DNA of 64,000 nt from Varanus komodoensis (Eukaryota; Chordata; Lepidosauria; Squamata; Varanidae), in contig NW_025336480.1 in the NCBI RefSeq assembly GCF_004798865.1, positions 21,594,154-21,658,153 on the forward strand. Reading direction: 5' to 3'. The notes under the pieces were generated by a model. It saw only the letters and a list, made by a program, of their open reading frames with translations, did not search any database and was not told the DNA's origin. Numbering within the stretch: the first letter of the stretch is position 1; the number at the start of each line of letters is the position of its first letter. This document shows, in pieces, positions 43,418 to 54,414 of this stretch. The translations under genes were made by a program, and so were the position numbers.

Positions 43418-43990
43418 TTTCTTATGGGTATAAGGGGCGAGGGATTAATTAGAGATTTTCAAAATGTGCCTAATTACATATTTACTGGCGGAATAAATAA
43501 TTCACATTTCATACATTTCCATGAAATGATGGTTTTCTTTTGAAGATGCAGAAATCCAGGCTTAAATAATGTTAAAGTTCAAACAATAAAAAGTCTCCTA
43601 ATCCTTTATTGATCATCATTTTGCTCAGCTCAGAAATACAGGAGAACTTGCTCTTTCGCCCTAATAACTGGGAGGCCCAGTGGAATTTCACTGCCTGGCA
43701 ATTTATCAAACAAAATGAGCAAACATTAAAAAGGTACTTTGTTAATTTATTTTGACATTTGAGGGGAGATATTCAAAGGCATCGGACACCTACATTTTAT
43801 TAACCGTCCCTTGGTGTGAAGCAATCCAGTTTCATTCTCGTCTTTGAAATCATATTCCCCTGATAATCATTTCTCTGAACAGGGTGCTGTAAAAATATGG
43901 AGAGTTAATGTGGGATCCCATTTCAGCAAGGATTTGTTCAAAATCCTGTTTGCAGACGCTTATGGTCTGCTGAAGGTTAAAACGTTTCTG
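43418..43990. promoter_or_regulatory. Candidate conserved non-coding element
   Basis: This repeat-free block is rich in homeodomain-type and other factor-like words: CCTAATTACATA, GGAATAAATAATTC, TTATTGATCATCATT, AATTTATCAAAC, TTGTTAATTTA and CTGATAATCATTTC. It has balanced composition and no long frame. It is the most enhancer-like stretch in the window by appearance, but that is a judgement of texture only. Confidence 0.35.
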
Positions 43991-43994
43991 GGAT

Positions 43995-45170
43995 CGAGCT
44001 GAGGGGCAGCTCACACCCAGGGTCAGCATATTGAGTGTGTAAAACGTGGCACGGGCAGGTGAGCCTTGAGCTCACACGTGCTCCTTCCCATCATCTTCAA
44101 AATGTGTGACGTGCTTCGGCACCTCTCCATGTGTCTTCTTTGCACTAGAAAAAATCACCCCTTGCAGAGGCAGTAGGTACATTTGCTCAGTTGTGTGCCA
44201 TGCAGAGCTCATGGTAGGTGCACACGGAGCATGTTTCCATGCCCTAATACACATGCCAGCTTTTGTGGAAGCTGGCATGAGACAATTCAGTATGGAATTG
44301 GAAGGTCCCAGTGTTTGCAACATACCCTGTTATACAAGGGTGTCATTTGGCAGTGGATTACAGAACCTACTTGCCAGCCACGTAGGAGCCAGTGTAGGTT
44401 ATAGCTCGTCTCTTTTAAGGCAACGGGGCACCACGAATGGTCTTCAGCAGTGCTGTATTGTCGTTGTCTTCTCAACTAAGATCTGCTTGATTCTGATCGC
44501 CTCTGGGATTCTGCTTGTAGCATGACTGACATCTTTCTATGTGTGGCCCTGGAGAGAAGTGGGATGGGTGGATCCATCTGTGTGGCAAACGTATATGCTA
44601 TTCCAGAACTATGCCTAGAAGTATTGCCATGCTGTTGTGCCTTGTCAAGGGCTGGAAGGGAAAAAGGGGGACAAGGAGCAAAGGATCTCTCCCCCCCTCA
44701 CACGCGGACACAAATGCAGCTGAGCGTGAGAAAGGAGGGCTGGTTCTGCTGCAAAAGCAATCGGATCCAGATTTAGTCATACTTGGAGTGACTGAAATCA
44801 GTCAGACTTCTGTGAGTCACAACTAACTGAGGGCCCATGCATTCCACATGGATGACTACTCTTGGATTCAGCCCCCAGACTGTAGGTTTCTCATTAACGA
44901 GTGAAAATAACAATTATTGGAGAAAATCCGTGGAACTTTTGGATTGTGGCAGTGATACCTCTACCTCATGAAGGAAGCTAAATAGTGGCAGAAGAAACGG
45001 TACTAAGACTAGCTTGGCTGTGTAAATATATTTATTTACTTCAAGAGTGGGCAAGACATGTTCCACAGACCACATGTGTGCCCCCTGCTGAGCACTGAAT
45101 TTGTGCGGAAAAGAATTGACAGGCCACAGCCTGTGTTGCTACTTTTTAAGGACAAGTTCTCTTTTTGAAT
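43995..45170. other. Unique stretch with perfect hairpin
   Basis: A perfect 11-base stem (CATGCCAGCTT, 44,252-44,262; AAGCTGGCATG, 44,269-44,279) with a 6-base loop stands out. The 139-codon frame at 44,106-44,525 runs across it and has no known domain. No mobile element was recognised. Confidence 0.4.
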
Positions 45171-45177
45171 TTTATTT

Positions 45178-45380
45178 ATGTATTAGATTCATATCCTGCT
45201 TTTTCCTTACATTGAACTCAAGGTGGTTCACAGCATTCTCCTCCTGCTGCACTCCAGGTTATCCCCACAACAACAGCCCTTGGGACAGGTTGGGCTGACT
45301 GGCCCAAAGTCACCCGCTTGGCTCCATGGCTGAGAGGGGACCGGAACCCAGGTTAACCGCTACACCACAGTGGCACTCAG
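45178..45380 (-). mobile_element. Sauria SINE, reversed
   Basis: The plus strand reads the family backwards: TAGATTCATATCCTGCTTTT, GAACTCAAGGTGGTTCACAG, CCCACAACAACAGCCC, TGGCCCAAAGTCACCC and TGGCTCCATGGCTGAG. It then gives the B box complement GGAACCCAGGTTAACCGC and the head TACACCACAGTGGCACTC. It is the only reversed Sauria SINE of the five in the window. Confidence 0.88.
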
Positions 45381-45384
45381 TGGA

Positions 45385-46085
45385 GAAGAGGCTGTGGCTG
45401 ATTTTGGCCCTGATATAAGACTCTTCACCTTCTGACCTCTCTTAGGGGAGGTGATCGAGGCGTTAACTGATCAGAATGGAACTTTAGGTGAGTGATAGTT
45501 TCTAAAGGCAATATGAAAATTCCAGGCCAACTTTAACGGTTTCTTCCAAATACCCTATTCTGCTCACTTTAGCACAGTGAAACAACCTTCAATAGGTGTT
45601 AGATTTCTTCAAAGACTAATTTTGCCATCAATCTTAGTTGTTTAGATAAACTAATTAACCCATTTGTGTGAAAGGGTTCAGAAAATTCATTTTCTCCCTC
45701 TTTTTGAAAAGTAGTGCTCTCAGCTGGAGCGGAGTTGTTGCCCTGGGCATGCTTAAGAGTGCGATGGAACCACATGCCTTCAGCGCATAGCGTGTGGGAT
45801 AAACTATGGGACTGACACAACCTTCACTAGCTTGAATTCAAGTTTTTCCAGGTGATCCCTCACTGGGAAATAGAACTTCCTAGAAAACAATGCTTATTCT
45901 AATAGTTATTCAAACACACTGTCCACATCTCAGTTATCTTCTTATCCTATGAAATGGAGGGTTCCATTTCATCTCCATTCTTCACATCAAGCCATTGAAT
46001 TAGGAGGAGAGCAGCACAAATAGCTTTTAGTTTCCTCTTGGGCTTAGATGACTTCTTCATGTAGCACTTCCAGTCCTCCAGGGGC
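45385..46085. other. Unique stretch with small hairpin
   Basis: A perfect 10-base stem with a 4-base loop occurs at 45,949-45,972 (ATGAAATGGA / TCCATTTCAT). Otherwise nothing was recognised. Confidence 0.4.
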
Positions 46086-46087
46086 TT

Positions 46088-46099
46088 CTCCCTCTCCCT

Positions 46100-46147
<48 letters not shown>
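46088..46147. repeat. (CCCTCT)n-(CT)n compound microsatellite
   Basis: About four hexamer units, CTCCCTCTCCCTCTCCCTCT, pass into about eighteen CT dinucleotides. The compound form suggests that the dinucleotide array is eroding into, or growing from, the hexamer array. Confidence 0.95.
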
Positions 46148-46149
<2 letters not shown>

Positions 46150-47365
46150 TCTCTGTTTCCTGCAATCATTCAGTTACATGAGAGACAGAAAAGAACTGCA
46201 TTTGGGGACATCACAAGGCTTGGATGAAAACCTGCAATTTGTCACTTACATTTCCCCCTCAACAGTGTCCTCAAGTGCAGGAGGTATTCCCTACACATCC
46301 ACAGTGCCCGTGATTTATCTGCAAAGCACTACTTTGGGAAACAATATAGAAATAAAGTAAACTCTGCTCCTAACCTGATGGTGAACCCAGTGTCAGGGAT
46401 TCGGATGTGGAAAACAGATGTTGCCTTCCTGAACTGTGTCACAGAACACATGGTTTTCCTGCATACAAATGGTGGCCGGTCCCTTCTATGGGAAAAAATA
46501 ACCAGGGGTACTGGTCTCCTGACCCTGGGAATCCTGACTTCCACTGGCTGAGTTCGGTGGAGGTATGGCAGCGAGGCATTGCCAGCGTTCCCACAAGGAC
46601 TCCATCCAGCCACTTTGCTTGAGGGCACATGGTCAGACTGGAGGTCCATGTGAATCAGTGGGAATCTGCATTCTTGGGAAGGTAGGAATTTTTACAGCAG
46701 GGTCCCACCTCTCACTCCATTCTGTTCGTTTCATGCATTTCTGCACTGCAAAGATGATTAATGATGCAGTATTGTAACATAGTGTGAAACCCATTACATG
46801 CGACATGTAAGCACCCACACGCAGTGAAGAACGAGGAATCCGAGAACCGGTTAAAAACGCCTTCCTACGCGGTCAAATGCCTTTGGAAGGCCACCAAAAA
46901 GATGACAGTGTTGGCATCAGATGGACCTCACTTGGGAAGCACTTCCGCAGTTTTTTTTTTTTTTGGAGGGGGGCACCACTGAGGACTTTCTTCCTCATTG
47001 CCAATCGGTAAACTTCTCTCAGAGGAATCACTTGGGGGCTTCTCACAGAGTACAGGTATGTTCTTGATGCTCTCACTAGGAACTAATGTGGGCATTGGCT
47101 CCTATTCTCATGCATTTCCATTTGCTCCTGGGATGAACTCAGTACACTGGAGTGGGCATTCACATTTCACAAAATGCACACATCGTCAAATACACACCAG
47201 CAGGTTTTTACAATATCATATGTGAACCACCACTGATTATTCAAGACTATAGATAATTCCTAAACAGAAAAGAATGGCATTCAGCACACAATGCAAAAGA
47301 TTTTGGAGATTTTATGTGAGTGTTCATCCCTTTTTAGTTCCTCTTCCAATTCCTCAAGCAATCTT
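46150..47365. other. Unique non-coding stretch
   Basis: A T14 run lies at 46,951-46,964. Overlapping frames on both strands at 46,329-46,820 (up to 106 codons) match nothing known. Confidence 0.4.
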
Positions 47366-47370
47366 CCTCT

Positions 47371-47499
47371 ATCTGGCACCATCCAGCTGTTTTGGAATTT
47401 AACAAATTCCATCACCCCTGTCCACTGGCCGTATTGTCTTGGGCTTATGGAAATCATTGTTGTCCAAAACAACTGGAGAGCCCCAAGTTGGGGAAGGGT
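47371..47499. repeat. Palindromic MITE-like repeat, copy 2
   Basis: The left arm reads CTGGCACCATCCAGCTGTTT and TTCCATCACCCCTGTC. The right arm reads CATTGTTGTCCAAAACAACT, GGAGAGCCCCAAGTTGGGGA and AGGG. The arms are diverged inverted copies with the centre GGCCGTATTGTCTTGGGCTT. Confidence 0.6.
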
Positions 47500-49980
47500 G
47501 ATTTAGAAAATGCCACTGGTACCAATTATATTTCATTGCATGGGAAGAAAAACCACGGAAGCAACAGGTCTCAGAAAGAAAAAGAATGGCATATATGCTC
47601 CCACCCATTTTCCGAAGATGAACAACCCACCTGCTGAATTTATTTATAAAGATGGAATATATACATGGAAACAGCAAGTTCTTGTCCTGAAGAAACCTTT
47701 GGGGTATAAAGGTGCTCTCTGTCAAAACCCAGTGACAAATGCCTGGAATGCAAACATGGTAAGAGTTCAGATATTAAAAACACTCTAGGACTATGATGAA
47801 AATGAGAGTTCTCCAAGTCTGCTGTGTATTATTGTACTTCCTGAAAAAGATTTAATTAGCTTAAAATTTACACTCCTTGCTAGTTATTATTATTTTATCC
47901 ATCTGCTAACAAATGGATGTTATAACTAAGCAGCAATAATTGTCACATTAAGTAAGGAAAGTGTCCTTTGTCCTTCCTGGCTATGCTAATATGCATTTTA
48001 ATGCTGCTTCTGGAGTAATTTAAGGAAGGAGGATCATGACAAATGTATGCTGAATATCTCCCCATGTGATAAAAGAATATATCAAGAACAGTGATGCATC
48101 AGGGGAGCTGTGGCCCACAAACTACAGGAAGAGTCAAACCTATGGTCCCTGGGAGGGTATTCCAGAACCTTGCGATAGAGTGACTTTAGAGTGATAGAGT
48201 GTGGGTGGCTAGAGAGGCCGGTCTTGGAGAAATAGATTCAGCCTGGGATCCCCCCACAGCCCTTGCAGTATCTTCTACAGTTTGAACCCTCATGTCGGAG
48301 AGAGGAAAGGAAATGTGCTGGTGTAGGTGATTTGGGGAGGTGTCAGGGAGGGGTTGTAGTTCCGCAAAATTCAAGCCAAACCAGTGAACTGCACCAACCC
48401 TGATGTTGGCATAATTAGTTTCTAAGTATTAGTTTCACTGGGAGAGAATCAGTCAAATGATGGAACTTTGAGTACCTCAGAAGTTCCTATTGTATAGATT
48501 AGGTCCACTTCTCCCAAAATACAGCATTTTATGCTAAAGCTCAGACTCTGAAGGAGAAGAAGAAGAGGAGGGGTTCGAATGCATTACAGAAATGCTAAGG
48601 GTATTGAGCAAGAACCAGAGCACATCTCATTCAGCAGGAGATTCAGAGGAGAGGGGTGTGAGTTCATCAAACCAGTGCTTCATTGTCAAGCTAACCAAGC
48701 GGAGCAATTAAGTAAGGTCTGGCATTCCTGCCATTTGGCCATCAAGCAGCAGGAACCTCCTCAAGGGTGGAGCTAACCCCTTTTTGGAGGAAAGGGGAAG
48801 AGGGGGATTTAGTTTGCAATCAATTCCTAACATGGGCAAGAATGAACTCCACCAGTCAAAGAGAACATTGCTTTGATAGATGTTTCTTGTTAACATCTTT
48901 ATTATTGCTTGCTCTGTATCACAAAGCCAGCCCTGGCTGACTAATCTAGCCCAATAAATGTAGTTGTGAAGCCTTTCACCTCTCCTGAAAAGGGAAAAAG
49001 GGCGAGTCATCCCATGGCACATATTGCAGGGCTTTGAGATGTCATGCAAGTAGCTTTCTGATTGCAGAGGCGGATTCCTCTAGCTCACCTTTCCATTGCA
49101 TTCCCTCCGCACCTTCTAAGTCTGTTGCAGAGAGTCCCCCAACCCTCTGGGACAGATCTGGGAATGCTTGGGGGATTTTAAGAGGTGGCGGGAAAACAGT
49201 TCAGCTAGCAGTCACTTCTGCTGGAAGATGTTCAAGGTTGGATGAAACCCTAAAAGGCTGTTCCTTCTGAAAATATGTTTTTGTAGTAAGAAAAAAGAGT
49301 GAAGAAGCAGTGGGAAAACATGGGTGGGTTACAAATGGAAGGTGATGATATTTGGACACTTCATAAATTCCATGCCTAAGGAACTGTGGTTGCAAAAGGC
49401 TTTTCTGGATTTACCCAAAGACTTTGCTTGAGTAATAAAGAAAGGGGCAAAAATGTCTTGTCTGTGTGATCCAAAGCAATTGGGCTTTGTAGTACAGGAA
49501 GATCGCCACAATAATAATATAATAAATCAAAAAAATGGGTACATGTTTCTAGACTTGGTGAATGCGTGTCCATAGTCAACATTAAAATGTGGGGAGGAGA
49601 AAAGGAAAACTCTGTAATGCTGAGTGGGACTAAGGACAATGTTTAGGAGGAGGATGCTTGTCTAAGCAAGGATAATGTACTTTGCAGGAAGAGTAGTGCC
49701 TCTCAAGGCAGGTGATACTACATTATTTCCCAGAGAGCAGTCTGAAGCTATGTGGTGTAGTTCTGCTACCGAAGCTAAGCATAGCTGCCGCCAACCAATT
49801 GCCCAGGCGGGAGATGGGAGGCAAAGCTGCCTGGATGAAGGAAGTGGGCTATTTGTGCAACCAAGTGACAAAATGCGAGGTCAGGCAAGTCAGCCACAGA
49901 GCTACACTGGCTTTCTTGGCTTGCACATTGCTTTGCTGTAGCGATGGCTCTGCCTCCTGGGTGGTGCATAGTGTCCTCAT
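47500..49980. other. Long stretch with no certain element
   Basis: Around 48,150-48,370 words such as GGGTATTCCAGAACCTTGCG and CTACAGTTTGAACCC loosely suggest an eroded reversed L2 3' region, but the order is not convincing. The frames at 49,662-50,164 overlap on both strands and are compositional. Confidence 0.3.
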
Positions 49981-49984
49981 GGCA

Positions 49985-50078
49985 GGAAAGAGACATAGAA
50001 ACAGAGCGAGTCAGAAGGCGCCTCCCGGGCCATCTAGTCTGACCTCTAGACAAGCATCCCAAGATATGCCCAGATCTG
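49985..50078 (-). mobile_element. CR1-family 3' end, reversed
   Basis: GACATAGAAACAGAGCGAGT, AGAAGGCGCCTCCCGGGCCA and TCTAGTCTGACCTCTAGACA match the start of the copy at 20,935-21,000, including the unusual CTCCCGGGCCATCTAG word. Only about 90 bases remain. Confidence 0.6.
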
Positions 50079-50079
50079 G

Positions 50080-51750
50080 AGGTCCCACAAAAGAACTTTA
50101 ATGACTGGTCTGCACATAAATGTTTCTTACGTAGTGACTTGCATGCATGATGGGACATCACCACGGATGGATGCTTCTCAGTCTTCAGACATTCGGCTGT
50201 GACACACAGAGCCAGCAGTAATCAAATGTAGAAAAAGCATGGGATAAGAGTCAGGGGCATCTTGAAGTCAGGTGAGGACCCATATTCCCTGAATTTAGTG
50301 CCTCTGTTCCACAACTGGCCCATAGGATCCAGATATAATGCTTGGAAATTGGAGGGAGACTTATAAAGAAACTGAAAGCCATGGATAATTCTCTTTCCTT
50401 CCTCACCCAATTAATTGCATACATGGGGCTGATCTGATTCATTTTCCTTCTGTCTCATGAAGAGATGGGCAAAAGGTGTGATACCATGTAAAAGAGCAGA
50501 GGATACCTGGGCTTGTGCTTTTAAAACATTTCTAAGACAAGCTTTTGACAGTTTCATACGTGGAGTCATATAAATACATTTCAGCCTGCTGAGTCTCCGT
50601 CCCAATGGTCCTGTGGAGTGAGTCTAATCATTCATCTATAATACAGACAAGCAATCATTTAAAATGCGGAAGTGTGCCTTACGGGCACACTGTTTGCATT
50701 ATGTACAGATAAATATTAAGATGAACATTCTTTATTTCATGCTCAGTGCTTTGAGATCGGCTTGAAATTGCCTCGGTTGCACTAGGAAAGACATACAGTA
50801 ATGCTCAGTTCCAGCCAGGCTACTGGGGCTGATGAGTTGGCGGAACAAAAAGGAGAAAGGGAAGGAGACGGTCTTTTCACAGAGAAGAATCAAAGGGAAG
50901 ATCAAAGCGGAGATGGGAATGCTGCTTTGACCCTTTCGAAAGACAGGATGGGAAGAAAATGGAAGGCAGGCTGGCTAAGGAAAGAGGCATGTTGAAAATG
51001 GCTTGGCAGGTGGAAGCAGTAGGGTGGCCACTTGCACACTCCCAAAAAGAGGACATGAACCATCAAAACAGAGGCCAAAAGAGGATGCTGCTTTGTTCAA
51101 AAACTGCATATGCTAGTCTTTATCTATAGGCATCAATTTGGAAAGCTTATAGCTTAAACAGAAATGCAACACCTCCTTTCAGAGTATGCAGGAGATCTGT
51201 ACATGCTCGCTCTGCCATTCAGGGACTAGCCATGGAGCGGCCCAGCCCTCCTGACTCTTCTGGTGGGTTGTCTTCATCTTCCTCCTGGACTTGGCCTGGA
51301 CAGCTAAGTAGGACACACAGCCACCCCAAGGAGCAGGAGACGGCTTCGCGGCCAAGTCTTTCTTCATCTACTGCTTCAGGATCACACTGGGAGAACAGCA
51401 GTGAGAGCAGGAGGCAGTGGCATGAATAGCACTGATTGGCAGAGCAGTGCAGAAGAGAAGGAAAATGAGCAGAGTCCTCAGTGAATCCTCAGAAGCGCCT
51501 GAAGGCTGCTTCCATCCCCCCTATAGGGGGCTGGGGGCTGAGGGCATGGAAGGGGGTTACACACCCAGGGTTTTGGGTCTGGGGGGCAGTACCACAGGAG
51601 TTCCTCCCTTGGTAACAGAAAAGGCATGGCCAATCAGGGCAAGGACCATCAGGATAGTTCCTGGACTTGGCGTGGTTCAGGACCACCCTCACCCAGGCAA
51701 AGGATCAGGAAAGTTTAATGAGCCAAAGTTTCTACACAACACACTGTAGC
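50080..51750. other. Unique non-coding stretch
   Basis: There is a purine-rich patch at 50,845-50,960 and the 14-base palindrome CCCCCTATAGGGGG at 51,518-51,531. Frames of 60-100 codons are featureless. Confidence 0.35.
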
Positions 51751-51756
51751 CTTATT

Positions 51757-51857
51757 CCCCAACCTGGAACCCTTCAGGATGGGCATTGACCATGCTGGCT
51801 GGGGATAATGGAAGTTGTTCTCCAACACATCAGGAGGGTGTCAGGTTGGGGAAGGAC
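51757..51857. repeat. Palindromic MITE-like repeat, copy 3 (clearest ends)
   Basis: The element starts CCCCAACCTGGAACCCTTCA and ends AGGGTGTCAGGTTGGGGAAG. The terminal words are inverted copies over about 20 bases with a few mismatches. The middle reads GACCATGCTGGCTGGGGATA and GGAAGTTGTTCTCCAACACA. It has no coding capacity. The terminal inverted repeats support a non-autonomous DNA transposon. Confidence 0.7.
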
Positions 51858-51940
51858 ATTTTTTGCAGGTCCCCTGTCATGGTTGTTAATGAATTGTAGG
51901 TCTGCTTAACTCAAAGTTGTGCTTTATATCTTTGTTCCAG

Positions 51941-52015
51941 ATGTGGACACAATGATCAAGTCATACACTGAAACCTTCATTTTGTGGACTCGCCAATTTA
52001 TTCTTCAGGAGGCTG
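51941..52015 (+). other. Candidate host exon (75 bp) with splice consensus
   Basis: A pyrimidine-rich tract ends in TTTGTTCCAG. It is followed by 75 bases open in one frame only (the other two contain stops), then CTG|GTATGT, a strong donor. The frame starting at the third base reads VDTMIKSYTETFILWTRQ and then FILQEAG, a mixed amphipathic peptide without low complexity. Entry would be in phase 2 and exit in phase 1. I do not recognise the protein. No second exon was found nearby, so it could be an isolated exon between long introns, a non-coding RNA exon, or chance. Confidence 0.3.
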
Positions 52016-52207
52016 GTATGTATGGACGATATTTGTGTGTCCTTCTTATGGCAAAAAGTGGCAAAACATTAATGAAGATCCTATAGTCTATAAGCACTTT
52101 TTACTTCTGTGATCAACTACTGATTTAACAAAGGCATAGACAAAATCTAAACCCAAATCAATAAGCTGCATCAAGAGATGTTGTATCAGCAGTGAGCAGA
52201 AGGTCGA

Positions 52208-52320
52208 TCTTCAGATGTTTGGGACTTCAACTCCCAGAAGCTCCTGCCAGCATGGCAAATGATCAGTAATGCAGGAAGCGGAAGTCCAAAGCGCCTGGAA
52301 AAATACTTCTATCCACCCTG
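52208..52320. repeat. Palindromic MITE-like repeat, copy 4
   Basis: ATCTTCAGATGTTTGGGACT, TCAACTCCCAGAAGCTCCTG, CCAGCATGGCAAATGATCAG and GAAGTCCAAAGCGCCTGGAA fit the family, with the left terminal inverted repeat lost. It is the most diverged of the recognisable copies. Confidence 0.5.
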
Positions 52321-52324
52321 GTAT

Positions 52325-52615
52325 ATGAAACACCAAATAGTGTGTAAATACTGCTAAATTCCCATTCAAAATGATATTTCTTTGACCACAGAACTGGATC
52401 CTATCTAACCAACCACTTAGTTTTCAGTAGTTATTTATTTAAAAATCTCTCTTTGGAAACTACAAATATCTGACCATTGGAACCTTTTCCACATAAAATG
52501 TCAACTTGCACCTTGTTAATTAACCTTTAAAGTGTATTGTACAGGCAATTTCATTGCTGACTAGGGAACCTGGAGAATCAAATCATAGATATTCATTTTA
52601 CTTAAGATGTTCACT
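52325..52615. other. Unique non-coding stretch
   Basis: This is AT-rich single-copy sequence with nothing recognised. Confidence 0.4.
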
Positions 52616-52617
52616 AG

Positions 52618-52965
52618 AACTTCAGCTGCAGCCAAGGAAAAGGGAAGGGAGGCAGAAAGGGGAGGGGGAAGAAAAGCTATTAGATCAATCCTGCCTCTTC
52701 AGCGGTTTATACATTTAATAAAGATTGAATTTAGAGAGAGCAAAAACTCCAACTTAGTAATAATTCCCTTTGCAAGTCCTCCTATAATTAAAAAAACGGA
52801 GTCAAGGTCATGATGACTACTATTGAAAATAAAAGGCAGACCTTTAATTATAGCAAGGCCACCTCAAACCAGGGGCTAAGGGGCTCTTAATTCTCTGTCA
52901 GCATTTCCACTATAACCCCTGGTTTCAAGGGTTTATGGCTCAAACATAAATATTTGTTGCAGGAC
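52618..52965. promoter_or_regulatory. Candidate conserved non-coding element
   Basis: After a purine-rich patch (AAGGGAAGGGAGGCAG), the block 52,680-52,960 is repeat-free. It contains TTTAATAAAGATTGAATT, AGTAATAATTCCCTTTG, CCTATAATTAAAAAAAC, CAAGGTCATGATGAC (a nuclear-receptor half-site AAGGTCA), CTTTAATTATAGC and GGGGCTCTTAATTC. The density of TAAT words suggests a homeodomain-regulated element. Confidence 0.28.
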
Positions 52966-53304
52966 AAAACTGGTCCTTGAAGGGGTCAGGCAGAAGAAGT
53001 AAATTCTGTTTACATTTTTTAAAAAATGCCTTTGATATTGAGAGATTGCATTTCCCTTTCCAACTGCAAAAGGGGGTGGGGTACTTTACTTTGGGGAGAG
53101 GATATAACATAGGAGCCCCCAAGGTACTCTGTGATTTAGTCTAATGTAGTAAATAGTGACTATAAAGTAACTCTGTGTATGGGTGAAAGAAGTGTGTGTA
53201 GGACATGGAGAGCCTGAAGTGGTGGCCTTCCATGGCAAATGCATCGTGGAGTCCAGATGTTTCTAATCTGTTAATGTGTCTCACCAAGGGACTCCTTACT
53301 GGGC

Positions 53305-53494
53305 CATACCCTGTCAGGCTTCAGTGGAACCAGCTGCCTAGAGAGATGGTGGGCTCTTCCACACTACAGGCATTCAAAAAGAAACTGGACAGCCATCTGA
53401 GTGGGATGGTGTAATGTGGCGTCCTGCAACAGCAGGGGCTTGGACCCGATGGCCTTCATGGCCCTTCCAACTCTACTGTTCTATGATTCTATGA
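53305..53494 (+). mobile_element. CR1 LINE 3' end
   Basis: GTCAGGCTTCAGTGGAACCA, AGAGAGATGGTGGGCTCTTC, AAGAAACTGGACAGCCATCT, CTTCATGGCCCTTCCAACTC and the tail TGTTCTATGATTCTATGA at 53,477-53,494. Two ATTCTATG-type units remain, which is the diagnostic CR1 terminus. Confidence 0.93.
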
Positions 53495-54160
53495 ACGCCC
53501 CTCCATACAGAAACATCCTCCGAACACAGTAGACACCAGGCAGAAGAAGCTTCCTCAACAAGATGCTCATTTTTTCCCTGGAAGCTGTTGCAGGACTAGC
53601 AAGGGTCCAGAGCAGTAGCCTCAGAATCACCTGAGGCAGGGGTCTCCAATCGTTTTGTTTGTCGGCACATTTGGGAAATTGAGAGACTCCTGTGGGCCCC
53701 ACCACAAAATGGCTAACCAGTGGATCGTTGCTTTGATGTCTGCCTGCCACAACTACAGACCTGTGGCTTCCGCTTGTTCAACACAACCATTTGTTACATG
53801 TCCATCGGACACCACAATGTCTCTCTAATCAGGACTTGTTTAATTGCTGGTGCTGCAATAAGTGAGTGCTTCTTTTAAGCAAATGTTTAAAATGCCCATT
53901 AGTTACTGTTTTTGGGGTGGAGGTTGTTATAGAGATAAATTTTGTACCTGGCAGTTTTAGACATTCATTGATCCATACGCTCTTTTAAATTTACTATTTG
54001 CTTCAGGAAAATGAGCCAATGGTCTGTGTAAATGAAATCTTACCACCTGTTTGACAGCTGAATGACTGATTGGAAGGATAAAATTTGCTTCCTATAATGC
54101 AGTGGGTTGTATTCATGCAAGAAAGCTGTATGCATTTCATATGTAATTTTGCCCATTTGC
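53495..54160. other. Unique non-coding stretch
   Basis: No element was recognised. Words around 53,640-53,720 (GGGGTCTCCAATCGTTTTG, then GGCCCCACCACAAAATGGC) may be an eroded MITE-like copy. Confidence 0.35.
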
Positions 54161-54164
54161 CCAT

Positions 54165-54412
54165 CATTTTAATTGTTAGGAATTTTAATCAGGTTTTAAC
54201 TTCACAGTGGCTTTTTGGTTTTGATTTTTTTTTTATTTTTGATCTTGATTTTGTTTTGATTTTCTTTCATTTGTGAATTGTTATTGGTTTTGTGTGTATA
54301 TTTAATTAATGCTGCTTGTTAAATTATCTGTTTTTGATTTTTGTAAGCCACCCTGAGATGCTTTTGCATGTAGGGTGGGGTATAAATATTTTAAATAAAA
54401 TAAATAATAAAT
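54165..54412 (+). mobile_element. L2-type 3' UTR with tail
   Basis: A T-rich body (GATTTTTTTTTTATTTTTGA) is followed by TTTTTGTAAGCCACCCTGAG, GTAGGGTGGGGTATAAATAT and the tail AAATAAAATAAATAATAAAT. It is a typical squamate L2 ending, with no coding portion. Confidence 0.75.
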
Positions 54413-54414
54413 AT

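Noticed and set aside
48150-48370. Reversed L2 3' region
   Set aside because: A few words are suggestive, but the order and spacing did not hold, so no element was called.
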